Assembly (NCBI RefSeq): GCF_022678645.1
Contig: NZ_JALBWV010000001.1
Coordinates: 281,484-345,483 of the forward strand
Length of the DNA stretch: 64,000 nucleotides
From: Saccharopolyspora soli
GTDB lineage: Bacteria; Actinomycetota; Actinomycetes; Mycobacteriales; Pseudonocardiaceae
Direction: 5' to 3'
Below are positions 34,654-43,844 of this stretch, in pieces. Under the pieces are notes generated by a model. That model was not told the DNA's origin. It saw only the letters and a program-made list of their open reading frames with translations, and searched no databases. Numbering within the stretch: the stretch's first letter is position 1; each line of letters begins with the position of its first letter. The position numbers and the translations under genes were made by a program.

Positions 34654-35273
34654 GTGCCAGCAGTTCGACGCGGTGGTTCGGTAGTTGTGCTGGTGGCGGC
34701 GTTGGGCGCTGGGCTGCTCGCGCCCGTGGTTTCCGCGCAGCCGAATTCCGCTCAGGATCTAGGAGTTCTTTTCGTCGGAGCACATCCGGACGACGAAGCC
34801 TGGCGACCAGCGGCGCTGGTCGGCACTGCTACGCCAGGGATGCCGACAACCGCCAAGGGCCGGGCGAGGCAACCGCACCAGGGGTCGCACTCGCGGCCGA
34901 GCCGCGCGCGGGCGGATATGCGGACCACCGTGCTTCCCCTCGACGCGTTGTCCTCTGTGGACCCCTGCATTCCGTCGAGCAGGCCGTGCGATTGCGGACC
35001 TCATTGGGCGGTGCCGCGCCATCCGGGGACGCGGCAACGCGACTCACCGGCGTCGAGGCCCGGCCCGGCGCGGTGCACGCGCGCTTGGCCGTGAACGGTC
35101 CGGGCGAGGTCCACTTGTTCGTGCTGGACGCCGATGGCGTCGTCTTGGCCGACCAACGGATCGACGTGAACAGCCAGGCCGATCGCGAGGTGCCGATCCC
35201 CGTGGGCAGCGGCGTGACATCGACGGCCACGTGCCTCGACCGGCTGCGCGGCCCCGATTTCCCGCACAGCTGA
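34654..35273 (+). pseudogene. PIG-L-type deacetylase pseudogene
   Basis: A GTG at 34654 after GGGGAGAGG opens a signal-peptide-like segment (VLVAALGAGLLAPVVSA) and the PIG-L metal motif LFVGAHPDDEAW. The family's middle then disappears and the frame turns into low-complexity residues. A family-like secreted C-terminal piece (VEARPGAVHARLAVNG) resumes in another frame from about 34986 to 35273. The gene has therefore lost its core by deletion and frameshift. The intact parent would be an exported N-acetylglucosaminyl deacetylase-like protein with a beta-sandwich tail. Confidence 0.7.
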
Positions 35274-35313
35274 TTTCGCTGCTAGCCAAAATGATTCTGC
35301 GCAGCTGCGGCGC

Positions 35314-36231
35314 TCAGGGCGTGAACAGGGCGGCTCGTTCGGCGACGAACTCCTCGATGGTTTGCGCGGGCTGCCCGGTGACCAGTTCGACGTCGCGGGT
35401 GAACCGGTCGTAGCGGTTCTCGCGCTGCAGGCGTGTCATGGTGGCGATGTGCTCCTCGACGTGCGGCGAGAATCCCGCGGCTGCGAGTACATCGTCGGAC
35501 CACTCGTCGAACGGAACATCCACATAGGACACCGGCTTGCCCAGTGCGCGCGAGTACTCCGCGGCGATACCGGTCATGTCCTGGGTGCGGGGACCGGTCA
35601 GCTCGTAGACCTTCCCGCGATGCGGCTGCGGATCCCGCAGCACGGTCGCCACGACGCGGGCCACGTCGCGGGCCGCGACCGGTGAGGTGCGCCCGGTGCC
35701 GAACGGGAGCCGGATGGTTCCGCTGTCGGTGATGGATCGCGCGGCGAGCGTGGTGAACAGCGGGTTGTCCAGGAAGACGGTTGGCCGGACGTGGACCACC
35801 GGGAGCCCGGACCAGTCCAGCACCTGCTCGGACAACCAGTGCAGGCGCTGCTGGTGGGATTCCCCGACGCTGGTCGCGGTCATCTGCGACACCGTCATCT
35901 GCGACATGCTGACCAGCGCGTCGAGCGCGCCGACCGCACGGGCCACCGTCGCGACGACCGTGGCCGCCTCCAGGTAGTCCGGTGACACGGCCATGCTGAA
36001 GAACATCCGTCCGGCACCGTCGAGCGCTTCGGCCACGTCGGTGGGGTGCGTGAGGTCACCCACGACGACTTGGGCTCCCATGTCGCGCAGCGTCGCCGCG
36101 CGGTCGTCATCGCGACGCACCATCGCCCGCACCGGGAGATCGTGTTCCCGCAGCAGCTTGATGGCGGTGCGACTCACCCCGCCGATGGCTCCGGCGGCAC
36201 CGGTGATGAGGATGGGACTGTTGTCGGCCAT
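35314..36231 (-). CDS. NmrA-like NAD(P)-binding protein
   Basis: 305 residues of the atypical SDR (NmrA/SDR_a5) group, with the dinucleotide motif LITGAAGAIGGVS and a C-terminal helical segment. It lacks the classical YxxxK pair in its usual position (SESHQQRLHWL region), as in redox-sensor relatives. ATG 36231 has AGGAG upstream. Substrate unknown. Confidence 0.85.
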   Translation of the reverse strand: MADNSPILITGAAGAIGGVSRTAIKLLREHDLPVRAMVRRDDDRAATLRDMGAQVVVGDLTHPTDVAEALDGAGRMFFSMAVSPDYLEAATVVATVARAVGALDALVSMSQMTVSQMTATSVGESHQQRLHWLSEQVLDWSGLPVVHVRPTVFLDNPLFTTLAARSITDSGTIRLPFGTGRTSPVAARDVARVVATVLRDPQPHRGKVYELTGPRTQDMTGIAAEYSRALGKPVSYVDVPFDEWSDDVLAAAGFSPHVEEHIATMTRLQRENRYDRFTRDVELVTGQPAQTIEEFVAERAALFTP

Positions 36232-36887
36232 CAGGTTGCTCCTTGCCCCCGAGTAGTGCGCTTTCCACCTAAGTTGCGTTATTGAACTCAGTCTACGTTA
36301 CTCGCGGATCCGGAGTGCAGCCTGGGCGCTAGCGCCGTTGCCAAGCCTCGGCGGAGATCCGAACGCCCTTGGCGTTCCGCGGCATGCGCGATGATTTGTT
36401 GGCCGAGGAGGCGGTCGCGGCCCGCGCTGGGGCTTGCCGGTCAATGACCACGAACCGGGTTCTCGACATCTGCTGATCGATCCTTTCGATTGCCTTTCCC
36501 GCTATGCGAGCTCGCCACGACCGCAGGTGCGGCCGGTGCACGATGACGAAGCGCCGTCGGCCGACTCGTGCCACGAGTCTAAGAAATGGTTTTCCGGCCG
36601 CCAATGGTGCCCGTTCGGCATTGTCGAACGCGCTGAGTTGCACCTATGTCGTACTAATCGGCGCAGCGTCGCGGTCCTCCGCCGCAAGTCGCTCGATCGA
36701 GTGACTGCGTTTTCCGTGACGTGCGAGATCTTGGTGGACCCTGTTGACTGCTGGGCGCGTTGGTATCGTGCGGCGCAGCACCGGTCGGCACGGGCTGGCG
36801 AGAGGGTCGAATCCCGGAGTGGCTGCGGCTGACCAGCGCTTGCGGTGGTGAACGGGCCGTGGTGGCTGTCGAGTGTGGAGGGCGGCA
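36232..36887. other. Long gap with palindromes but no clear gene
   Basis: 656 bp. It contains the perfect palindrome GGCGCTAGCGCC (36325-36336) and a small hairpin GAACGCC-CTT-GGCGTTC (36361-36377). TTGACT at 36744-36749 and TATCGT at 36764-36769 resemble promoter elements, but the 14-bp spacer is short. Overlapping open frames on both strands have no recognisable content. It may hold remnants or the promoter of the small gene at 36888. Confidence 0.4.
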
Positions 36888-37112
36888 GTGGCGGCGAACG
36901 AACCGCATGGCGTCGGTGGGATGGTGCCGATCTACGACGCGATGCTCGAAGAACTGATCGATCCGGCGAGCATTGACTGGCAGGTGTCCGCGCCGCCGTG
37001 TTTCGTGGCTGAGCTCACCGAGCGCGAGCCGGAAAGCGACGCCGAGCAAGACGAAGTGGATCGCATTGCTGAGCCGTCCGTCGAAGCGGCCAATGCGGCA
37101 AGCGATTCATGA
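36888..37112 (+). CDS. Small acidic protein of unknown function
   Basis: 74 residues from GTG 36888, supported by GGAGGG 6 nt upstream. The sequence MVPIYDAMLEELIDPASIDWQ is followed by an acidic tail (EREPESDAEQDEVDR). No family recognised; composition and start context favour a real cytoplasmic protein. Confidence 0.55.
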   Translation: MAANEPHGVGGMVPIYDAMLEELIDPASIDWQVSAPPCFVAELTEREPESDAEQDEVDRIAEPSVEAANAASDS

Positions 37113-37215
37113 TTGATTCCCAAGCCGGTCATGGCGCGACGACGATTTCGCGATCGCGCCGAATAGTGATCATTTCCCCGGCCATTTCGACGGGCGTTGC
37201 CGTTTCGTTCGTCGA

Positions 37216-37821
37216 TCAACCTCGCTGGCGTTGTTGGCGGCGGCGTTCGGTGAAGTGCCGTTTCTTCGACGCCGCGCCGCAGGCGGCCATCGAGCACCAA
37301 GCGCCCGAGCGATTCTTCGACGAGTCGTAGAAGACCCAGCGGCAGGCCGGATCGCGGCACGCCTTCAGCCGGGACAGCAGACCAGCGGACCGCGCGGTGA
37401 CGACGTCCGCCAGGAGACCGGCCAGCGCGTGTTCGAAACCGGGCGGGCCTGCGGGGCCGAGTACGGGCTCGGCTCCCGCGCCGACGCTTACTCGTAGCGG
37501 AAACATGGCGGCCGCTTCGTCGAGCGCTCGTAGCGCCTCGGCATCGGTCGCCTCGCTCGCGTCGTTGTTCCGGGCGAGCATGGCGCGCAGCCCCTCGCGG
37601 ACCGCGATGGCTCGGTCCAGATCGTGCTGACCCAGCTGTGCGCGCCGCGGCAGCAGACCACGCGCGCTCAGCCAGTCGCGCAGCGCGGTGGGCGAGGCCA
37701 GCTCATCCCGGAAATCGCCGGTCTCGCGGAGGTTGATCCGGGTGTTGATGAACTCCTGCACCCGGTCGAGCGGGGCAGGCGCGGCGGGCCGGTCCTCGGG
37801 GCGTTCATAACCGAGTTCCAC
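37216..37821 (-). CDS. ABATE/CGNR-type zinc-finger regulator-like protein, variant motif
   Basis: 201 residues: N-terminal ABATE-like helical region and a C-terminal CGNR-type zinc finger, C-RDPAC-RWVFYD ... WCSMAACGAA. The four cysteines are kept but the eponymous CGNR is CGAA. It starts with GTG 37821 without a visible ribosome site, so may be leaderless. It is divergent from the MFS gene, a common arrangement for this regulator type. Confidence 0.85.
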   Translation of the reverse strand: MELGYERPEDRPAAPAPLDRVQEFINTRINLRETGDFRDELASPTALRDWLSARGLLPRRAQLGQHDLDRAIAVREGLRAMLARNNDASEATDAEALRALDEAAAMFPLRVSVGAGAEPVLGPAGPPGFEHALAGLLADVVTARSAGLLSRLKACRDPACRWVFYDSSKNRSGAWCSMAACGAASKKRHFTERRRQQRQRG

Positions 37822-37881
37822 GACCGAAGGTTACCACCGAAACCCATTGACTGGACACATGTGACCAGCTACAAAGGATGG

Positions 37882-39144
37882 GTGGTCACTACGACGAACT
37901 TGCGGCTGGTCAGCAGCGGCACTCGTCTCACCCGCGGCCTCGTGGGCATCGGGATCGTGCTGACCGCGCTGAACCTTCGATCCGCGGTCACCAGCCTGGG
38001 GGTCGTGCTCGACCAAGTGCGCGAATCCCTGGCGATGAACGCGACGCTAGCCGGGCTGGTCACCGCGCTACCGGTGATCTGCTTCGCCGCGTTCGGCGCG
38101 CTCGCCCCGGCGGTTTCCCGCCGCATCGGGGAAGTGCGGCTGGTGCTCGTCGGAGTCATCGCCATCGTCGTCGGCTTGGCTGGGCGGGCCGTCGCCGTCA
38201 ATTCGGCGAGCTTCGTGCTGGGCAGCGCCCTCGCGCTGGCGGGCATCGCCGTCGCCAACATCATGATCCCGGTGTTGATCAAGCGGTTCTTCCCGCGCCG
38301 GGTCGGCCTGATGACCGGGGTCTACTCCATGAGCGCAGCGGCCAGCGTCGCGCTGCCCGCTGGAGCGAGCGTCGCGATCGGGGAGGCGACCGGGCACGGC
38401 TGGCGGGGCGGTCTCGGGTCGTGGGCGGTTTTCGCGGCGTTCGCGGTGATTCCGTGGGTGATCATGCTCGGGCGCGGGCGGCGAGCACCTGTCGAAGAGT
38501 CGGGGCCGCGCCAGATGCACTCGACGATGGCGTTGCTCCGCAGCCCAACGGCGTTGAGCCTGGCCGCGTTCTTCGGGCTTCAAGCGCTCAGCGCCTACGC
38601 CATGATGGGCTGGCTTCCGGCGATGCTCATCGGCGCTGGGATCGACGCTGCCACCGCGGCCCTGATGCTGTCCGCGTCGGCGCTGCTCGCCATCCCCCTG
38701 AGCCTGGTGTTGCCGCGGTTCGCCGCGCGCAGCGCGAACCAGCGGCCTTACGTAGTCGGCATCGTCACGGGTGGACTCGCTGGATATGCCGGTCTGCTCT
38801 TCGCCCCGGCGGCCGCACCCTGGCTTTGGGTGGTGCTGCTGGCCAGCCTGCACGGTGCCTTCCCGTTGGCGGTAACACTCATCTCGCTTCGAGCGCGCGA
38901 AGCGTCGACCGCCACGCAGTTGTCCGGCTTCGTGCAGAGCGGCGGGTACGTGCTGGCCGCGCTCGGTCCGCTGGCGATCGGTGCTCTCAACGACCTGACG
39001 GGCGGCTGGACGGCGCCACTGCTGTTGCTGATCTGCTGCCTGGTGCTCGAACTGTTCGCTGGGCTCATCGCTGCGCGGCCGGGATTCGCCGAAACCGAGA
39101 TCGAGAAGCGTTCTGCGCGCCCGACAAATGTCCGTTGTGGATGA
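37882..39144 (+). CDS. MFS transporter, CynX/NimT-like
   Basis: About 420 residues, 12 transmembrane helices, with the CynX-group features LTALNLRSAVTSLGVVLDQV and ALAGIAVANIMIPVLIKRFFP. GTG 37882 is preceded by AAAGGA; GTG 37861 is an alternative. It is divergent from the CGNR regulator (61 bp between starts). The group includes cyanate and 2-nitroimidazole transporters; substrate here unknown. Confidence 0.87.
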   Translation: MVTTTNLRLVSSGTRLTRGLVGIGIVLTALNLRSAVTSLGVVLDQVRESLAMNATLAGLVTALPVICFAAFGALAPAVSRRIGEVRLVLVGVIAIVVGLAGRAVAVNSASFVLGSALALAGIAVANIMIPVLIKRFFPRRVGLMTGVYSMSAAASVALPAGASVAIGEATGHGWRGGLGSWAVFAAFAVIPWVIMLGRGRRAPVEESGPRQMHSTMALLRSPTALSLAAFFGLQALSAYAMMGWLPAMLIGAGIDAATAALMLSASALLAIPLSLVLPRFAARSANQRPYVVGIVTGGLAGYAGLLFAPAAAPWLWVVLLASLHGAFPLAVTLISLRAREASTATQLSGFVQSGGYVLAALGPLAIGALNDLTGGWTAPLLLLICCLVLELFAGLIAARPGFAETEIEKRSARPTNVRCG

Positions 39145-39550
39145 TCGGACTCTCCTCCTGCGCGGCTTCTTCGCGGCTATGCGGTGAGCCATTGCCGAGA
39201 CTGATCTATTGTGGATAGATGGAAGATCCGGTCGGATGATGGACCGTGACGCACGTGCGACTTGGTTCTGATGTGATTCGACGTACGCGCGGGGCGGATG
39301 ACACCGCTGTGCGCTCCGTTGCTCGCGGCGGCGCTGGGGCCGCAAGCGAGTGCACACGATGCGGACGCAGGTGGAAGTCGGCCAGTCGCAGCAGGTCGGA
39401 TTTCGTTCGCGTTTACCGGGTTTCGCATAGCGGCGCAAATCCCGATCGGCCGCCGCTTCGCGTTTTTGCGCCGGTTGGGAGCTGCTATGCTGCGGGTGCA
39501 GTTGTTGGTGCTGAGGGAATTTGCGCTAGCGGGTTTGAGGGGCTGAAGCG
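39145..39550. other. Gap with likely promoter/leader of the cold-shock gene
   Basis: 406 bp without a supported gene. TATGCT at 39487-39492 is a possible -10 for the downstream cold-shock gene; short open frames here lack ribosome sites and recognisable content. Confidence 0.35.
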
Positions 39551-39973
39551 GTGGATACGGGTACGATTGTTCGATTTGACAGCAGCAAGGGTTATGGCTT
39601 CATCACGCCCGACGATGGCGGCGAGGACGTCTTCCTGCACGCGTCGATTCTGGATGACGCGGTTAAGCAGACCGTTCGCGGCGGCATGCGGGTGGAGTAC
39701 GAGGCGATGCCCGGCAACCAGGGTTCGAAGGCCATGGTCGTGCACCTGCTCGAACCCACTTCTGGGGTGACAGTCAGGACGGCGCAAGCGTCGGGCGCGG
39801 AGGGCAGACGAGACGACGACGAGTTGTGCGACGTTCTCCCCGCGTCCGAATTCGCGCAGAAGATCACCGATGTGCTGATCGAGGCAGTGCCCAGCATGAC
39901 AGGCGGTCAGATCGTGCAGGTGCGCAAGCAGCTCGTGGGGTTCGCGCAGCGCCACGGCTGGGTGGACGCCTGA
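39551..39973 (+). CDS. Cold-shock-domain protein with C-terminal extension
   Basis: 140 residues. The N-terminal 67 are a cold-shock domain with RNP-like motifs KGYGFITPDDG and DVFLHAS. The remaining 70 (acidic linker, then a helical region EFAQKITDVLIEAVPSMTGGQIV) are not found in small Csp proteins. GTG 39551 with GAGGGG upstream. It is probably an RNA chaperone or regulatory protein; the role of the extension is not known. Confidence 0.9.
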   Translation: MDTGTIVRFDSSKGYGFITPDDGGEDVFLHASILDDAVKQTVRGGMRVEYEAMPGNQGSKAMVVHLLEPTSGVTVRTAQASGAEGRRDDDELCDVLPASEFAQKITDVLIEAVPSMTGGQIVQVRKQLVGFAQRHGWVDA

Positions 39974-40350
39974 CGGCGGCCGGATCGGCAGCGGCGCCCG
40001 AGGTGGTCGGTCCGCTGCTCGCTGACGTCACACCCGGTCGGGATGCTCGGCAACCCGGCCGGGTGTCGTCTTGTCCCTGCCCCGAAGCAGCGCGCACCAG
40101 GGCCTTCGTGCTCGCGCGACGCGCTTTGCTCGGGTGCGAATGGCAAATTCCCACCGGCTTCCAGTGCCCGAAATTCCGCACGTGTTGACGTGCTCAAGAA
40201 CAGCTGTCGTCAAAATCGGGTCGCGGTATTGTGCCGATTCGATCGCGGCCAACCGGTAGCGATGACAGGTGTTCCCCAAGGTGCATTCCGGTCGGATGGG
40301 TTGTGGGCTAGCATCGTCGCTGTGATCGATCCGCGAGCCGGGGAGCCGCA
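39974..40350. other. Gap without a supported gene
   Basis: 377 bp. TAGCAT at 40309-40314 is a plausible -10 for the small gene at 40351. I see no gene or strong hairpin in the rest. Confidence 0.35.
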
Positions 40351-40602
40351 TTGCCCGAGAAGTTGACGGTGGATCTGCATCCGATCTTCCGGAGTGATCG
40401 GGATATCGACAAAGCCGTGCGCACGGCGATCTTCCGCGCGGTCCGGGAGAAGATCATGCTCGTCGAGATCATCCCCGGCAAAGGCGCTGGCAAGCTGAAG
40501 CACCGCGTGTTGGCCATGCTGAAACAGCCGCATCTCAGGAAGCTCTACCGTTCGGTGGAAGCTGACGACAGCAACGAAGGACGCGTGCTGGTCCACTTCT
40601 GA
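40351..40602 (+). CDS. Small Smr-domain-like protein
   Basis: 83 residues, TTG start at 40351 with GGGAG 7 nt upstream. The sequence keeps the Smr/MutS2 C-terminal pattern: TVDLHPIF (LDLHG equivalent), EIIPGKGAGKLKHRV (the IHGKG-type loop), and a C-terminal strand. Smr domains bind or nick nucleic acid; stand-alone ones act in RNA or ribosome-related processes. The exact role is not known. Confidence 0.85.
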   Translation: MPEKLTVDLHPIFRSDRDIDKAVRTAIFRAVREKIMLVEIIPGKGAGKLKHRVLAMLKQPHLRKLYRSVEADDSNEGRVLVHF

Positions 40603-41013
40603 GTGCTCCCGTCTGCCCATCTTCTCCGGCCGGATGTCTTGGTACGAACGGAAACAGCTCGCAAAGTCCACAGTGGATGTTGTGCTGGGCGGACGCGAGC
40701 CGACCGTGACTGACCGCGCTGACGGTCGCCGTGCCCAGAGCCGGTGATGTTGCGGGCGGTGGCTTGTTGCCGAGGATCTTCGACGGCTTGCCGCTGGTTC
40801 GCCGAGGCCAGTAATTGTGCCGCCGCGGGCTGCGGGCAGTGGTCAATTGCCACATCCGAGCGAGGCGGGGACGAAGATCGTCATTCGGTGGCCCGGTTGC
40901 TCCAAAGTGGTGTAAACATGGGTGCGTTGTGGACGACTGGAGACCGTCGATGTGCGGTCGATTTCGAGTCTGTGGGTCTTGGCCACCGGGCTCGATCTGG
41001 CTAGGAGCACGAC
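40603..41013. other. Gap without a supported gene
   Basis: 411 bp of GC-rich sequence. The open frames are short and lack ribosome sites. AGGAGC at the right end serves the next gene. Confidence 0.35.
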
Positions 41014-42048
41014 ATGACCACACCTGATCAGCTGGCGAAGGCCGCCATGCACGACCTGCTGCTGAGGCTGGCCGGTATCGCGCCGGACGAGGTGGTGGCC
41101 GAGGCACGCGGCTGGCTCGCCGAAGACCGGCTGGACGACGTCGCCAGTTCGGTGACGTTCACCGCCATCCGGTACAGCCTGCCGCTGACCGAAGAAGATC
41201 TGGGCCTGCTGATGACGGTCCTCGAAGCGGACCGCGCGAAGCTCACCGCGTTGCGGGGCATCGAGCCAGTGCGCGACGACCCGCCGATGGTGTGGCGGTT
41301 CAGCACCCAGAGCCCTGGCGACATCAACGACGATTCCGCGGTGGCGGCGTTGATCGACGTGCTCCGCGCGGAGCCGGACGCGCACGGCTTGTGGCGGACT
41401 TGGCGCACGCCCGCCGACGACGCGCCGTATCCGCCACCGCGCGCGGTCTACGTGGTCGAAGCCGACGACGGAGACCTGCCAGCGCTGACCGCCCGGCTCC
41501 AGCAGGCGCTTACCTCGCTAGGCGAGGTCGCACCGCAGATCGAAGTCACCCCGGTCCGTGGCGACGCGCCCGGATACCAGCGCTTGGCCCGCGCGTACGG
41601 TGCGCTCCTCTGGGCGGCCACCGAAGCGCCGGAGATCAAGGTGGCGCGGGTGTTCGACTCGGTGGATCCCACGACCGGGCCGAGCTTCGACCCGGACCAC
41701 CCGCGGATTCTCGATGCGGCTGAGCGCGATCAGGTGCTCGACTACCTGCGAGCTGGCACCGCGCTGATGGTCACGACGGCCACTTTGGACGACGTCGTCG
41801 ACACCACTCGCGGACTGGTGGTGCCGATGAGCCTCCGCACCGACGGCACCTGGATCTGGCCGGACACCGTCACGTACTACCTGGAGCACCACCACCTGCA
41901 ACCGGAGCAGGAGTTGCTGGCGCACATCAGGAATTCGGGTCTGCTCCCACCGGAGTTGGACGCGGTAGCGCTGCACCGCGCGATGGAAGCGCTGCGCGAA
42001 CCGCCGGAACCGGAACCGGAACCGATCTGGACCACGAGCAACCTCTGA
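41014..42048 (+). CDS. Conserved-looking cytoplasmic protein of unknown function
   Basis: 344 residues, no signal peptide or membrane helix, mixed alpha/beta composition, rich in acidic residues and with a proline-glutamate tail (EPPEPEPEPIW). AGGAG precedes ATG 41014. I do not recognise a domain. It stands alone, followed by a damaged methyltransferase gene. Confidence 0.75.
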   Translation: MTTPDQLAKAAMHDLLLRLAGIAPDEVVAEARGWLAEDRLDDVASSVTFTAIRYSLPLTEEDLGLLMTVLEADRAKLTALRGIEPVRDDPPMVWRFSTQSPGDINDDSAVAALIDVLRAEPDAHGLWRTWRTPADDAPYPPPRAVYVVEADDGDLPALTARLQQALTSLGEVAPQIEVTPVRGDAPGYQRLARAYGALLWAATEAPEIKVARVFDSVDPTTGPSFDPDHPRILDAAERDQVLDYLRAGTALMVTTATLDDVVDTTRGLVVPMSLRTDGTWIWPDTVTYYLEHHHLQPEQELLAHIRNSGLLPPELDAVALHRAMEALREPPEPEPEPIWTTSNL

Positions 42049-42062
42049 CCTGGTTCCTGCGT

Positions 42063-42630
42063 ATGTCACGTCAGCAAGTCAGCCTCGGCCTGATCAAGGA
42101 GACGGCACTGTTCGCCCTGCACGCGTGGGCACTGGACAGCGCCTCGGCCAGTCCGATCCTCGGTGACGAGCTCTCCGCCGACATCGCCGACCAGATCGAC
42201 TACGACTTCGCCAAGCTCAAGCTGAAGCCCAGCGTGATCACCAGCACCGCGCTGCGCGCCAAGAAGCTGGACGCCGCGGTGCGGGCGTTCGTCGGCGCCC
42301 ACCCCGACGGCGTGGCGCTGGATCTGTGCTGCGGTCTGGACACCCGGCTCGTCCGGTGCGACCCGCCCGCCGGTGTCGACTGGTACGGCGTCGACTTCGC
42401 CGAGGTCGTGGACCTGCGCTCGCGGTTCCTCCCGGACCGCTCGCACACCATCAGCGCCGACCTGACCAAACCCGACTGGCTGGACGCGTTGCCCGCCGAC
42501 GAAGAACAACTGCTTACTCGCGCCCGAAGTAGCGCAGTTCCCGCAACCGCTGCGCGGGCTGACCCGCCTCACCGGGCTCAGCACCGCGCTGTCCCGGCAA
42601 GGGGCCCGCACGCTCCGGTACCGGTTCTAG
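42063..42630 (+). pseudogene. Leucine carboxyl methyltransferase-like (PPM-type) pseudogene
   Basis: Residues 1-140 match LCM-type methyltransferases, with SAM motif VALDLCCGLDTRLVR and the linked block GVDWYGVDFAEVVDLR. The frame breaks after ALPADEE at about 42510. The family's C-terminus (APEVAQFPQPLRGLTRLTG) follows in another frame and ends at 42630. Roughly 90 residues of the middle are missing. Intact relatives methylate polyketides or small acids. Confidence 0.75.
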
Positions 42631-42901
42631 CAGCTCGGTTGCGAATGATCAGTTCAAACGCCCCCACACCCGCTGCGAACGTATGTCTGCGGTCCGGACA
42701 CTGTGGACGTTCGGCCGACCGCAATCACTACAATGGTGTGATCACCAGCGATTCAACTTGCCGCGGGACGTCGCCGCACCGGTAGGTTCCTGGTGCCTCT
42801 TCGTTCTGAAGGGGCCAGGAAGTCAGAAACCTGAATCCGTTGTCTATTTCGGGGCTCGGCGTCCTGTTGTCCGAACAAGACCTCTGTGAAGGGAACGGTC
42901 C

Positions 42902-43219
42902 ATGGGTATCGCGAAGCGCGTTCTCGCGGCAGTGGCGGTCGGATTGCCGCTCCTGCTGGGCGCAGCAGGTACGGCGCTGGCCGTCGACGACGAGGAGCGC
43001 CCGGCGAAGGCGCCGAAGCCCGCCGCTATCCACGAGGCGGCCGAGGACCAGGCTCGCAAGCAGGTTGCGCAGAACGGCACGGTGCAGAACAACATCAACA
43101 TTTCGCCGATCATCCAGATCCACAACGGTGATGACAGCGACCAGTCGGCGATGACCTGGACCCATCAGGACAACACCGACGAGACCGAACAATCCGAGAC
43201 CGCCTTGCAGCACGACTAG
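42902..43219 (+). CDS. Small exported Gln/Asn-rich protein
   Basis: 105 residues. Signal peptide 1-27 (KRVLAAVAVGLPLLLGAAGTALA). The mature part is Gln/Asn/Thr-rich and has no cysteine. Its end, QSAMTWTHQDNTDETEQSETALQ, pairs with the C-terminal part of the convergent protein at 43356-43844, so the two are paralogues. ATG 42902 has AGGGAA upstream. It is the first of eight small exported proteins in 42.9-47.9 kb. Confidence 0.82.
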   Translation: MGIAKRVLAAVAVGLPLLLGAAGTALAVDDEERPAKAPKPAAIHEAAEDQARKQVAQNGTVQNNINISPIIQIHNGDDSDQSAMTWTHQDNTDETEQSETALQHD

Positions 43220-43273
43220 GTCGAGCCCCTGGTGCACGGTGCTGGCTGCAGTGCCGGTTGACGAATTGCGATT

Positions 43274-43318
43274 GGCACCACTTGGCCCGGCTATCTCGTC
43301 GCCGGGCCAAGTGGTGCC
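43274..43318. terminator. Bidirectional hairpin terminator
   Basis: An 18-bp perfect stem (43274-43291 with 43301-43318) and a 9-nt loop, between two convergent small-protein genes. No long T tract follows, typical of actinobacterial terminators. Confidence 0.8.
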
Positions 43319-43355
43319 TTGCTACTCGCTGTTCAGGAGTACTGCCGGGAAGGCG

Positions 43356-43844
43356 TCAGCTCTCGCTCCCGCTCCCGCTTTCGCTCCCGCTCCCGCTCCC
43401 GCTCCCGCTCCCGCTCCCGCTCTCGTCCTCGTAGGTGCCCTCGTCTCCGGACGCGGTTCCGTCGTCGTAGGTGCCCCCGTCCTCGGACGCGGTCCCGTCC
43501 TCTTGGTGGTCCTTGTGCTTCTTCTTGCCCTTGTTCTCCTCCTGCACGGCGACCTCGGTTTGGTCGGTGTCACTGTCATTGGACTGGTTGGTCCAGTTCA
43601 GTGCCGACTGGTCACCTTTGCTGCCAACGCTCCACTGGTAGATCGTCGACTCGTTGTCGTTGCTCTGCTCGGTGTTGCTGTCCTGGTCCTGGTCGATCTT
43701 CTGGCCATCCTTGTGGCACTTCTTCGAGTGGCACGGCTTTCCATCGCTGCCGTGATCGTCGTTGGCGAGCGCCATTCCGGGGACGCCGAGCAGGAGAGGG
43801 AGCCCCAGAGCGGCTGCAGCGATGACGCGCTTGAGAGAAGGCAT
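43356..43844 (-). CDS. Small exported protein with acidic and Ser-Gly repeats
   Basis: 162 residues. Signal peptide 1-26 (KRVIAAAALGLPLLLGVPGMALA) nearly identical to that of the 42902 protein. A Cys-x4-Cys pair (CHSKKC) is followed by a Gln/Asn-rich section with the QSALNWTNQSND motif shared with its paralogue, two 11-residue DGTAS repeats, and an SGSGSE repeat tail. ATG 43844 with AAGGGA. It is an exported, low-complexity, probably surface-associated protein; function unknown. Confidence 0.82.
   Translation of the reverse strand: MPSLKRVIAAAALGLPLLLGVPGMALANDDHGSDGKPCHSKKCHKDGQKIDQDQDSNTEQSNDNESTIYQWSVGSKGDQSALNWTNQSNDSDTDQTEVAVQEENKGKKKHKDHQEDGTASEDGGTYDDGTASGDEGTYEDESGSGSGSGSGSGSESGSGSES
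43361..43502. repeat. Hexanucleotide and 33-bp-type tandem repeats within the exported-protein gene
   Basis: On the plus strand CGCTCC-type hexamers recur about ten times (about 43361-43428), coding the Ser-Gly tail. A longer unit recurs twice at about 43433-43502 (DGTAS-D-GTY block). Repeat length changes here would alter tail length without a frameshift. Confidence 0.75.

Noticed and set aside
36329..36643. 104-codon leftward open frame in the 36.2-36.9 kb gap
   Set aside because: No ribosome site, basic low-complexity product, overlaps an equally unsupported plus-strand frame.
36760..36830. tRNA-like T-arm GGGTCGAATCCC
   Set aside because: No acceptor stem, D-arm or anticodon arm at proper distances could be folded around it.
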